DNA of 64,000 bases from the NCBI GenBank assembly GCA_016648135.1, contig JADDOH010023175.1, positions 62,001 through 126,000 of the forward strand, read 5' to 3'. This document shows positions 38,492-49,640 of this stretch, in pieces. This stretch comes from Agrypnia vestita (lineage: Eukaryota; Arthropoda; Insecta; Trichoptera; Phryganeidae). The notes under the pieces are model-generated. The model did no database searches and was not told where the DNA came from. It was given only the letters and a program-made list of their open reading frames with translations. Each line of letters begins with the position of its first letter. Position 1 is the first letter of the stretch. The position numbers were made by a program, and so were the translations under genes.

Positions 38492-41400
38492 CTACTCCTT
38501 GAAAATATTTTTAATGGTTTGTTCTCTGCTTCTGCTGGTCTTTGCTTCGGAAAACATTGACGATATGCTTCTTTCTCCATCTTCTTGCTCTTGTTCATTT
38601 TTCATAAGCCGGTTACTTTTCTGTGAAGATAATTCATTTTGGAGAATGTCCACACACTTATCGTACAGCTCATCTCCGGCGTTGGGATTTTCAGAGGCAA
38701 GTTTATTATGAATTTCGATTAACCTTTGGGTGTGTGATTTGCGCATGTCGTCAGTCAGGCTAACGGTGCCCAAATATTGTCCTGATTTATGGAATTTTCT
38801 GGAATATAGAAGTACAAAATAAGTTTTCATCTTATATAAAAAGTGTCACATAAATAGAATCACTGAGTTTTCTTTTAAAGAAAGTACTAATTTAGGGACA
38901 ATTCACAAAAATAATTTAAAAAAAAGATGAATCTACTTGTTATCATTAATAGAAAAAATAATTTGAAGGAATGTACTAATAAAAATACAAGAGAGATGAT
39001 TTAACTTTTCCTTTCCGGTGCTGTAAATTGAGTTGACATTGCCTCTAATTATGTAAATATCTCTGTAAATATACTAAATACACAAGAATTTGCGAAAATT
39101 ATCATCCACGGTCCACTAGTGGACCAGAAAGTTTCCGAATCCGGGCCTGTCGCGCACAGCAGGGAAGAGGTGGAAGTCACAGGGCTTACAGCCTCTCTAC
39201 GACCATGTTCACCATTTCTTCCATCCCCTACCTCTACCCTAAGAGTGAGATATTTTAGGAATTCCTCCGTACTATATTTATGTATTCAATAAGGGCTTGT
39301 TCAGACACGCGGGAATCATGCGATTGCAAGTGCGCGACATAAATAAACGTCAGTTTGATAGCTCTGGTGCCATTCTCCATCTTTGAATATTAGAGATAAA
39401 TTCGCTCATTACTTTGTGAACGACGGCCGTGTTCCATGGCAAGACACAAAAATATCATTCTGTCAATTCAGAATTTTTGGTGAATACCTATTTACTAAAA
39501 TACTCTTTTTTTCCAATTTTTTCAATTTCTCAATTTCCAATCTTCACCATTTACAAATATCTCCACCAACTCCTGCCAAGCTTGGTTCTTGACAATTTTA
39601 TTTGAGTAATCCTCACACTGAAGATCCCATATTGCAGGTTTTTTCTCCACTTCATCAATAAAAAGTTCAGTGTCAAAGCGATCCATAACGAGCTCAGGCG
39701 TGCTTCTGTTGTGACTTGAGAACCGCCCGCAACGCAACTCAACGCTGAGGAAAGGCTCCATCGTAATAGAATTGCGCGGGCTCCGCACGATTCTATTTTC
39801 TAGCGATTGAGTGGCGGGCACCGCGCGGTTACATCTGGACGATTACATATATACCTACATAAATAAGCGCAGACCCGCGTGGATCCCACGCGATTCTGAA
39901 ACCGCGCGGTTCCCGCTGTGTCTGAACAAGCCCTAAAATAATTACAGTATGTAAAAATAAATATGTACGAGACACAAAAGTAAGGTGTTCTCTCAAAGAA
40001 ATTTACATTAATTTGTATTTGTTGTATTGTAGAGGGGAGTGGCGTGCAGTGCGTTGTGCGAGGGTGCCGGATTCTGCCGATTGACTATTTTAGCTTGTTG
40101 GTCTGGCTATTAACCGGGTCAGACGTGTCTTTATGCTGTTTGTGTTTTTTTTTATCATTTTTAGCACTTCTGGTTTGTGTCTTCTGGGGTATTATGCTGT
40201 GTATTACGTTTCGGATTCATTGCAGGGTCTATCATCAGGCCTGATGTGACATGTGCATTGAGTGTAGGGCCACCATAATGCGCATTTCAATTTTAGCGCC
40301 ATAAATGGGAAAGGTTAAAGAAATAAGCTACTACAGCCTACTTACGCTCTCAAGGTATCCTCCGCATAGAAAATTTGTCTGATGTCATTGGTGGGCACAG
40401 GGCGGGAGAAAGACGGCTCCCGGGTAGGTGGGAAGGCGCGATAGACGTCCCACCACAGTGGGCGGTCCTCCATACGCATGCCTCCACTCCTTAAGAGACC
40501 TTCCACCCTAGGGATTTTAAAACAAATAAATAAACAATCATTATTATTTATCCTAGCTGTAAGCGATGATACTATAAATATATACATATATTGTTTAGCT
40601 AATGGGATTTTATTTTTAAAACGAGTGTGTCTATTTATTATTTTTTCTTTTATTTTTTTTAAAGTTAAACCATCTTTGCTGATTGTCTCTGTTTCAATTA
40701 TTTTTTTTATTGTCACTGGTCTAGAAAATCGCAACTTTTTTGTTTCCATCTCTCCAAAAATTTAAAATTTAAATTAAAATTTTTAAGCCATTTAATTGAG
40801 CTGAGACCTTCTGCCAAGCTTGCAATTGCAACGAGTTTAAGTTTTTAAAAATATATAACAAATCAATTTTAACTTTCTTCGATTGTTGAATCGTAATCGT
40901 GCACATAGAATCCGTGCGAAACACATCCAATGCATATCACAGTAAGAGAAACACTGAAGATAGCGGACACCAGTCAAGCGGCAGTGTTGTCAACATCTAG
41001 CGGCAGATTCGCCAATTGAACCATGTACCTCTGAGTTCACGTAAGTCAAGGTAGCATAAGTCGGGATATTACTGTACATCAATCTCTACATTTTCCATTG
41101 TTGTTTATAGTACATTATAAATCTGTATAAATCATATTGATTGATTGAAATCTATTCAAATTTAATAAGACCGTGCATTAATTTTGAGGGATTTTCTTAT
41201 AAAATTACAGCATTGTTTATAAAAAGTGGTTATAAGTTGATCATTCAAAGTATTGTCCATCGCCAGCCACTAATTTTTCCCATCTTTTTGGCAGATACAT
41301 ACACCATGTCGGAAAAACGAATTGTCTTTTGAGGATTTCCACAAATCAACCTATTTTTTTGGTATCTTCATGAAAAGTAAAGTGTTGCTCGGCCCGGCCA

Positions 41401-44400
41401 CGAGTCATCGATCGAAACAAGTGGTGTTCAGAAGGAGCAATGTCTGAAGAATACAGTAGGTGGGGTAAGACTTCTTATTTCAGCGACTCCAAGTATCAGC
41501 GGTATGAGCAGCTCATAGCACCCAAGCAGATCCACTAAATACAGAGCATGAGCTTCGATCCATGGATATTTAACTTCATCAATGTTGATGCATGGCCGGG
41601 CTTACCCCATGATTTTTTTATACTTGGGATTATCGTAGTGTATCTACTTTTCATCACCAGTGATAATAAGATGAAGAAAATCTTTTCGATTCTGCCGTTG
41701 GAGTAGCTGTTCATAAATAAAAAATTGCCTTTCCATGTCTCTTGGCTTCAGTTCGTATGGACCCATTTTCCTTGCTTTTGAATCAATGCCGGTGTACGTA
41801 AGCATTGAAATGGTTGAATGATCAACTCTCCATGATTTTGCAAGTTTATCTTCCATTTGACATGGGTCTTCATCAAGTAATGCAACTCAACGTAAAACTT
41901 GCCGCAAATGCTGTTGTTGGTACATATTTAATGCTAAAAGAACTGTCAAACTGTCAGACGGTAATATCGATCCATTTTTTGCTTTTCAGCTTCGCGAAAC
42001 TTTAATATATAATATACTTCATTGGCAATTGTTCTTGCACCATCCCGGACTGTTTAGGACGTTTTGGACTAATAATTCAGTGTATATTGGCAATCAAGAT
42101 GTCACAGTTCCCGAGCAAATACAAAATTGTACTGAATGCCAGGGTGAGGGGTTACCGCTGGGTGCGGGCGGGGCGGGTTTTAGTTCCAAAGTCACCGCAC
42201 GCCAATTTACGTTGGTCAAGCAATAGTAGCCAATACAATTAAGGAAAAGAGAATGATAAAAAAAACCAACGGGGCAACTGTCGAAGGTAACAAGAACAGT
42301 AAAAAACTGTGAAAGACCTGGTTTCAAAACTCACACGAAAAATCTGAGAAAATCCGCAAGGAAACTACTAAAAAATCTGGAAGCATCCAAGACCCCAACA
42401 ATGCAGATAATTGGCCATATTCTGAACTAAGCAATATTGCTATTTCTGTATCTTGACAGTTATTCTATAACATTGTAATGCCGCCAATTTTGAGAGGTTT
42501 GAAATTAATGAATTCAATCAATAGAAAGCTCATAATTCATAATTGTGAATAATTTAACATTTGTTTACGTTTTAGAGCTTTCCAATTGATTGAATTCATT
42601 AATTTCAAACCTGTCAAATTTAAAATGTAAAAAATTGGCAGCATTAAAATATTATACATAATTGTCAAGAAATACAAATATTGCTCAGTTCAGAATACGG
42701 ACCTAATTTATGGTCGGGTTATGATTTACGAACGGAAATAATAGAAAAACACAGGAAAATAGTATGCGGATATACATAGAGTTCCTAAAATTTAAAATTT
42801 TGAAGAATATTATTTTAAATATGTGAATAAAGCAACAGCTTACAATATAAAAAATATTGACATAATTTTTGAATTTTTCACCAAATTGCGAGCCATAGGG
42901 TATAAATGAGGGTAAAACAAATGAAAACAAATATGTATTTATTTTGCTATTATTTAATATAAATACTATGTAATAAAATTAAAATTCTGATGTGTTTTAA
43001 CAGAGTTCTATAGAATTATAGACGTTTAGTAAATATTACAATTATTAATAAAAGATCTTAAATTAAAATAATAATTAAACAAAAAAACAAAACTTAAATT
43101 AAAATAGTCCTCCAGACCATATATGAAATACATTAGAATGTTGTTTTGTAAGCCAGTGATTTTCATAAGACTGTATAATATAAATTGAGTCAACCAATAT
43201 TCCTTACAGTAATTCCTCAGTTTACAAACAAGAGTTGTTGAATTGGGTAAACTACAAAGCATTTTCAGTACAAATCCATTTTTAGTGCTCAAAACCAATC
43301 TAAACGAAAAATAATATGGAAAAAAACAAGCCAACTGGTAATATTTTATTAAAAGTAATGTGTTTAGATTATTTCAACTCATTGGATACTTCTATTCCTC
43401 TTAGTTTCTATTCAAATTTATTTATCATTTTTATTTAGAGATCCAGTAACTGATTTGTACATTAATATAGATTTTTCAAAAGAAAACTACAAAAGCGAAC
43501 ATAGCACACCAGCAGATTACAGAAGTCATTAGATATTATTGCCGAGTCAGCAATAAATTTTGCATATTTTTCTAGAGGTCACTAGCAACACCAAACTAGT
43601 CACCACAAGGTATCAGATTATTGCTATTACAATTGTAAAATCTTTTAGATTGTTTTTTATTAGATTTTTTTACCCTTCCAATAAGGTAGTTCGTAAAAAT
43701 GTCAAAGCTATAGAGCTGACACTTGTAGAAGTAGATTAGGCGGTCTAGCTACATGTATAGTATTCAGAGTATCGTAGAATCTAAGGAATTGGAAAAAAAT
43801 AATAATTGTAAAATCCATACTAGATCTTTCATTGCTACACGTTGACAACCAATATATATTTGCGTCTGTTGATATTGCGCCAAAATGAAGTTTGTCAGAT
43901 CAAAAAATGTTCATCAGATCAATAAATGAAGTTTGTCAGATCAATAAATGTTCATAAAGTGAGGTAAAACTGTATTTATGATGTACGGTTCTCTAAACTA
44001 ACACAATATTTCGTAATTTTTGAAATGTTACTATTGCAAGTTTTAGAATTCAGAAATACTTGTAAAAATGAATATTATAATGAATATAGATATTTCCTTT
44101 TTTGATAGGCTCTAAATATTTGGAGGTCAGACATCTTGAACCGACAGAAGCAGTGTTCTTTTAAAGTGTTCCAAGCTTTCCTTCCTAGAGCTGGCTGCAA
44201 GTTGTGCGTGTAGCGAATTCATATTCTCCGTAACATCTTTGGTCAGGATTTCCTGCTCGCTTTTCTGACAATCTTCCAATGATTGAACACTAAAAACAAA
44301 GCAAAATGACTTCTTTTATTTATAAAGTTATTTCTCTAAATGTGTGAAACAGAAGAGACAAGACTGGCGTTGTGGAACCTTATTTAATGCAGAACTTTTT

Positions 44401-46170
44401 TGCCATTCCAAAAATGGCTTAACATAACTTAAATAAGATTTATTAATCAAAGACGAATTTGATTCTATGCGTTGTAACTAACGTATTACAAGCTTATTTA
44501 TGCCTGTATTAGGATCTAGGAATTCTTTAATAGGATTTTCTGTTGCCTCTCTGATATTGATTTTTTTTCCATGTCTCAGTTCCTAAACTTTCTGAATCAA
44601 TACTGCCTTTTTTTTCAATTCTATCTCTGAAGAATTAAGGTAGAACAAATGAAGTGCTCGACTTAATAAATATATATGGTATGTTCCTAGCTGTCAAATA
44701 AAAGCAAATGTTGAAGAAAGAAAATTAATTGCACGACACTTAAAATATATAATTTATGAACAATAGATTATCTAACCTTGCTTCATAAGTACTCAGTGAT
44801 TTCTTCATTCCCTCAATCCTGGAGTTGATTGCGTGATGTGCATCTTTTGTCATTTTGGCGTACTGAATCAACAAAGCTTCCAGTTTACTTTGATTCTCTC
44901 GTATGGCCGACAGATCCTTCTCTGTCTGACTTGTTATGTATCCCAAATTTTTAATAAACTTATTGAACAACACCTTCCTAAACATTTTATCATAAAAATA
45001 TCATTAATGCACTGGAAATAAATAAATTAAGGAAAGAATACTTGAGAAAATTAATAAAAAATATACCTAACACAACCTGAAGGCATGAGCAATATTATTT
45101 TTGCACGGCATCACCAGAATTGGGAATAAAAGTCAACTTTTCTAATGCTAGCCTGTTTTTAGCATTGGTGATCAGTAAATGAAGAATTATATGATTTTAA
45201 AAATGTTCTTAGGTTTTCACGGCCATTAGAATCTTCTGGTATGAGTTTTCTGGGACATTTTGCCATGTTTCTAGGATATTTCTGGCTGACGTTTTGGATC
45301 CCATTGCAGGGTCCATGCAATGGGATCCGAAACCTCGGCTAGAAAGGTTATAGAAATATGGCAGAATATCCCAGAAAACTCAAACCAGAAAATAAAATGG
45401 TTATTCTCTGATCAGTAAAAAAAAAATTCATTCTTACCTGCTTTCGATTTGTTTATTCAACACCTCAGACATCTTCTGTTTACTGGTTTTTATTTTAGAA
45501 GCACTTATGTTATCAAATTTTTTATATTTGTCTTGACAAATATTATCATACATTTTTATAATAGAACCCATATCTTCAGATGGTCCTTGTGCATTATTGT
45601 CTCCTCCGCCATTGTTGCTCAGAAATGCAGCTCCTTCAGAAAAAAAGCTTTTTCCATTTCCTTTCATCGTTTTATGATTCTTAAAATTTGATTTCTGAGA
45701 GCCGCTAGAGTCCAAATCGCGCATTACGTCCGCGAGTGAATTTTCTGTTTTCTTTTTTCGTTCTTTACGTATTGGTGGCATTTTAATTAAAGTAATAACA
45801 ACTAACTGAAAGTTTAACACTATCCCGATCCCGCCAATTTTGGTACAATTCGAGTTTTGAGTCAATCCGTACTTTAGAAAGCACGAAGCGAAAACTACCG
45901 AAACTATTTGAATTTGAAAATAGAACGCATTTTCCAAAATAATTAAATCGTGAATTTTTCGATATTAAAGCCCTTGACTAGTATTATGAAATGACTGAAT
46001 TGTTAAAATACTTAAAATTTGTGAGTAAAAATCGAAAAACTGGAAAAGTTAATTTCTCTTTGGTTATTACACTGATATAAACAAATGACAAATCCATGAC
46101 CGTTTGAATAATGAAAATAACCTTACCTTGTAAATATGGTGCCGATCTTTTCTAAACGACTGCCAGCCAT
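38492..46170 (-). CDS. mRpS23: Mitochondrial ribosomal protein S23 (mS23), 3 exons
   Basis: A metazoan mitochondrial small-subunit protein. Exons (minus): 46170-46127, 40507-40346, 38798-38492; GT/AG junctions, consistent phases, 171 codons (170 aa plus TAG). The start MAGSRLEKIGTIFTR matches the usual mS23 N-terminus and continues across intron 1 into VEGLLRSGGMRMEDRPLWWD, VYRAFPPTREPSFSRP and DIRQIFYAEDTLRAKFHKSG, the diagnostic core. The C-terminal third is variable and acidic/basic, as is normal for the family. Intron 1 (40508-46126, 5.6 kb) encloses a complete unrelated gene on the same strand (44127-45781). Intron 2 (38799-40345) contains a 641-bp PIF/Harbinger-like element. The family call is secure. 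Confidence 0.94.
39293..39933 (-). mobile_element. 641-bp PIF/Harbinger-like element carrying a MADF-like frame
   Basis: Ends GGGCTTGTTCAGACACGCGG and its complement (CCCGCTGTGTCTGAACAAGCCC, 1-2 mismatches), flanked by TAA at 39290-39292 and 39934-39936. This target size and sequence are those of PIF/Harbinger. Inside, on the minus strand, a 99-codon frame (39821-39522) contains FDTELFIDEVEKKPAIWD, YSNKIVKNQAWQELVEIFV, the N-terminal part of a MADF (Adf-1 type Myb/SANT-like) domain. Harbinger elements normally encode a separate Myb/SANT-like DNA-binding protein; here that fragment survives with no transposase. It lies in mRpS23 intron 2. Confidence 0.75.
41241..41870 (-). pseudogene. Decayed mariner transposase (C-terminal two-thirds)
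   Basis: Minus strand: VDHSTISML, MGPYELKPRDMERQFFIYEQ and FLHLIITGDEK (first catalytic Asp region), then KKSWGKPGHAS. After deletions and frameshifts come a HLFRSM-like block and the C-terminal LPKRWEKLVAGDGQYFE followed by a stop. Typical insect mariner order, with the region around the second catalytic Asp missing or scrambled. It lies in mRpS23 intron 1. Confidence 0.8.
42412..42703. mobile_element. Hairpin MITE with TATTCTGAACT ends
   Basis: Inverted repeat of about 290 bp. The outer arms pair through ATATTCTGAACTAAGCAATA and its counterpart near 42680; the inner arms through TTGAAATTAATGAATTCAAT and its complement near 42585. It lies in mRpS23 intron 1. Confidence 0.75.
43204..43978. 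mobile_element. Candidate pogo-like element
   Basis: Left TTACAGTAATTCCTCAGTTT; right GTGAGGTAAAACTGTA, whose complement is TACAGTTTTACCTCAC. The TA-bounded CAGT ends resemble pogo-type termini. The interior is AT-rich, and the minus-strand frame over its left part (43334-43026) has no recognisable domain. Confidence 0.35.
44127..45781 (-). CDS. Coiled-coil protein, candidate SYCP3/Cor1-family, nested in mRpS23 intron 1
   Basis: Exons (minus): 45781-45438, 44977-44777, 44289-44127; GT/AG junctions, phases match, 236 codons (235 aa plus TGA). The basic N-terminus MPPIRKERKKK is followed by a low-complexity linker with poly-Gly/Asn, then from about residue 80 an almost continuous helical, K/E/Q-rich coiled coil to the C-terminus. 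The segment ISASKIKTSKQKMSEVLNKQ, then ESRKVL, resembles in spacing the start of the Cor1 domain of SYCP3 as I know it (AS-KTS-QK---V---Q---R--L). SYCP3 proteins also have a disordered basic N-terminus before one long helix. SYCP3 forms axial elements of meiotic chromosomes. The gene structure is well supported; the family is an inference from one aligned stretch. It lies entirely within intron 1 of mRpS23, same strand, its ATG 346 nt past exon 1, so it needs its own promoter or alternative splicing. Confidence 0.7.
45231..45390. mobile_element. Hairpin MITE in intron 1 of the nested gene
   Basis: Inverted arms CTTCTGGTATGAGTTTTCTG / AGAAAACTCAAACCAGAA pair inward through ATATTTCTGGC-type stretches to GGATCCCATTGCA / TGCAATGGGATCC around a short loop near 45310. 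Confidence 0.75.
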
Positions 46171-46423
46171 TTTATAAATATCAATATAAAAAAAATATTT
46201 CGGAGAATTATATTATTTAACCTCTTTCAAATCTGACAAGAGAATTTTTTTTATAGGTTGCTTTTTTGACTTGGTGTGGCAATCTGTCAAAACATTTTTT
46301 TCCAATTACAATAGTGAGGAACTATACAAATTGTCGAGAAAAATTATATTAATGATTGAGATATCTTATTTTCATGTCATACTTTTGGAGAAACCTAGCA
46401 CTTGAATAATGTTTGAATCTATA

Positions 46424-46913
46424 CCTATAAAACTCAATGTCTGTCTGTCTGTTCTCTATACAAATCCACACCGTTTGTCCAATTCGATTCAAATTTTGCA
46501 TACTTCTGCTTTGGGACCCGGCGGGTAACATAGGCAACATTTCCCCCCTATTCTCTTACCCCTTCCCCTACCCCTGACCTATTTTCGATGCGAATCTGAA
46601 CCGTTTGACCGATCGGACTCAAAATTTGGAAACATATTCGTTAGGACCCGGCAGGTAACATAGGCAACATTTCCCCCCTATTTTCATACCCCTTCCCCTC
46701 CCCGTGACCTATTTTCGATGCGAATCTGACTCGGCGTTTAACATTGGTGTAATATCCTCTGTACATACCCTCTCTATTCTTTTACCCTTTCCCCTTCCCC
46801 TGATATATTTTTGATGCAAATCTATACCGTTCGAATCGAGCCTTCATTTACCCTCATAAATTTATTTTAAACTTAATCCTTAACCCATGCAACGCCGGGT
46901 ATGAACAGCTAAT
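46424..46913. repeat. Dispersed repeat with about 130-bp tandem units
   Basis: Begins near AATGTCTGTCTGTCTGTTC and ends near GCAACGCCGGGTATGAACAG, features of a repeat class common in insect genomes. Inside, a unit containing GACCCGGC(G/A)GGTAACATAGG, then CAACATTTCCCCCCTATT, and ACCTATTTTCGATGCGAATC is repeated about three times (from about 46505, 46634 and, diverged, 46730). No coding frame. Confidence 0.7.
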
Positions 46914-47673
46914 ACTTAATATTCCTAAGTTTATCGCAAAATATCACGTTCCGTTTACACATTCAGTGAATATTTTATCTATATGGGTCTTTATCTATTA
47001 ATTGGAAACTCGCACATACAACTATGTCCCACGCATATTTTTGCTTTAAAATAAAAACTAAATACATTTCTCGTAATATGACTATTAAAAAATGTCATGT
47101 TAGATGCCCACTTGCATGTTCAACGCGTAGAAGTTTTTCATAAAAGATAGTAAAATATTTTGTGGGAAAAATCCATTGCTTTTGATAGTATTGTGGGGAA
47201 GGTTCGTAGGTCAATGGAATGAAAGAACGATTGGATGTAAATGTTTATTTCTTCCCGGACATATTCCCCAGGAGCAAATGAAAATGTACAAGGAAAATAA
47301 ATGAATGACAATGAAATAGATGTTTTATCGTGGCACAGGCCTATTCGATGTTAGGTAGAGGCCTGATTGGTATGGTGTCGTGTCCCTAGCTAGACCCCTT
47401 TGTTTATATCGCGAAGATTTTTATTGTGCTAAAATAAACAAAACTCTGGGTCGAGCGATAATTACATGGCACATGGTTGAACAGGTATCACTACAGTAAT
47501 ATATAATATTACTACAAATTGTAGTAAAATTTTGCATAGAAATACAGTTTTATAGCGATTTTTCATTAACAAAATAAAATCTCTGTAGAAAGATATCCAC
47601 CCCTGCAAAAATTTCTTGCAGATTTAAAAATTCATAACTACATTACGGATTCTAGATATGAAGTATACTTTAT

Positions 47674-48209
47674 ATGTATAAAGATGTTGTAAATTTTTTT
47701 AAACCTCAATTGGAAAAAATAATGGAGGAAACAAGTTTGGAAGATATCTGGTTTCAACAGGACGGTGCTACGGCCCATACTGCTCGAGTTTCGATGACAA
47801 AACTGCGACAGATGTTCCCTGCAAGCCTCGTATATCTGAGGAGTGATGTGGAATGGCCCGCATGCTCACCTGATTTAAGCATTTGTGACTTTTTCCTGTG
47901 GTGCTATCTGAAGGTAAAAGTTTTTAAATATTGGCCTCACGCCTTGGAAAAACTTAAGGATCGAATTCGGGAGGAAATCGCTGCTATGCCCATCGAGATG
48001 TGCCAATATGCAGCCGAAAACTTCAGAAATCGCCTTCATCAATGTATGGCTGCTGGGGGCCATCATCTTTCTGATGTCATCTTCAAGATTTGATGTGTAA
48101 AACGGCGTGATTTACCAAATAAAATAAAATTAATCTAATTTCTGTAAGTTGCGCCGTTTTTTTTTAATAGTCCTTCAAAACTGCACTGTCTGTTTTGCCG
48201 CACCCTGTA
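47674..48209 (+). pseudogene. 5'-truncated mariner/IS630-type transposase with right TIR
   Basis: A 139-codon plus-strand frame contains IWFQQDGATAHTARVSMTKL (second catalytic Asp, QDGA.AH), WPACSPDLSICDFFLWCYLK (the SPDL..CDFFLW catalytic block) and a C-terminal YAAENFRNRLHQCMAAGGHH segment, ending in TGA. Downstream, CACCCTGTA at 48201-48209 is the inverse of a TACAGGGTGCGGCAAAAC terminus. The N-terminal DNA-binding half and the left end are absent. Of the transposase remnants in the window it has the longest intact frame. Confidence 0.8.
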
Positions 48210-49640
48210 CAAGAAATAATTAACATTACATAATACATAAACTGATATTTATTCTATTTGTCAGTACCAGAAATGTTAGTTTGGGAGCACCATTGGTCAT
48301 GGAGTACGTAGCCACTAAAAACTTTAAATTTCTGGTAGAGTGTAAAGTAAATATAAAATAATACATAGAGGAATAAGATAAGAAGTGAACATATCTCATT
48401 TAGATGTAATAGCAGTTCTGCAGCATTCGCAGTGCGCAGGTCTGATTTATTTGTCTACAATATGGTCCATAGTTATGAAAATAGGATTAAGGAAATAATA
48501 AATATGTATCTATAAGTATTTTGGGGGAAACTTGAATGAATGAAAAAGTTTGTTAATTAAATAGATTTATGTAGGTATATGTATTTAATTATCAATTTTC
48601 GATACAGAATATTTTAGGTCAGTTTAATGCATTCTTATAATATATTTTATTAGATTTTGTATAATATAGCGGTTGATGCAATTTATTGTACTAATTTGTG
48701 GTAAATAAGATAATTTGAAGTGTTTCTTATTAATATTATTGATCAATCTAAATTACTTTTTTTTTTGTCTATGTGTATGTCAGTTTCAAGTCATTCATGT
48801 CAGTAAATAGTTCAGTATTGAATAGTTTTTACGACAACAGTCAATGAAATAAAACAGATGTTCTTTTGGAAGGGACACATAGATTTTCTGTGAACAAAGT
48901 ATAGAACAATGCCCACTTTGATTTTTGTAAATTAGTCAATAAATATTAACTGCATTGATATTTAAATTTAAAAATAAAAAATAAATGTTTTTTCTATTGT
49001 AAAAAATATAGAAATGTACAAACTTGAATAATGGTGTAAATTCTTTATTATTTACAAAAATATTTATTGTCTTTATGAACTATTATTTATACACATAATA
49101 CTACTTAATATTATGTTTTTCTAATCTCGGGACAGCTGTTTTTTGAAAAAAATAAATAGAATACAGAATATTTAATTTTAACTATAAAATAATCAATTTA
49201 AATATTTACACTACAGTTTAAATAAATAAAATATTCTCATAAATGGGTACAATATTAAATAAGAAATGAATGTGCAAATATATATAAAACAAACTAATTT
49301 ATAAACTCCATTATTACTATAATTTTGATTTATCATTTTTATAATAAAATCATCAGAAATAATTTAACCATGCTTGATTTCAACACCACGGACAATTGTA
49401 GGTCTTTTCAATCTAAAAATGGACACATTTTTTATTTGTATGGTATTAATAATTCTATTTTTCTATATTAATAAATATTGTTTTCAGATCCATTAATGAA
49501 ATAATCAGATATTATCAGCCAGAATTCTTAACATAAATCGGTATCTTAAAAAGTGCATCACCTTAGGCATTTCTGATGCATTAGAGTATTGTCAATTTGC
49601 AATAAAATTATAATTATTTGTATGATAAAAATATAAGTGA

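Larger units (their letters stand above)
46171..49640. other. Intergenic between mRpS23 and the peroxidase gene
   Basis: Holds the mRpS23 upstream region, a dispersed repeat with tandem units (46424-46913), a 5'-truncated mariner-like transposase with its right terminus (47674-48209), and AT-rich sequence after 48210 that should include the peroxidase 3'UTR. No host gene was seen. Confidence 0.6.

Noticed and set aside
43026..43334. 102-codon minus-strand frame
   Set aside because: AT-rich and hydrophobic by composition; it overlaps the left end of a probable pogo-like element and shows no domain.
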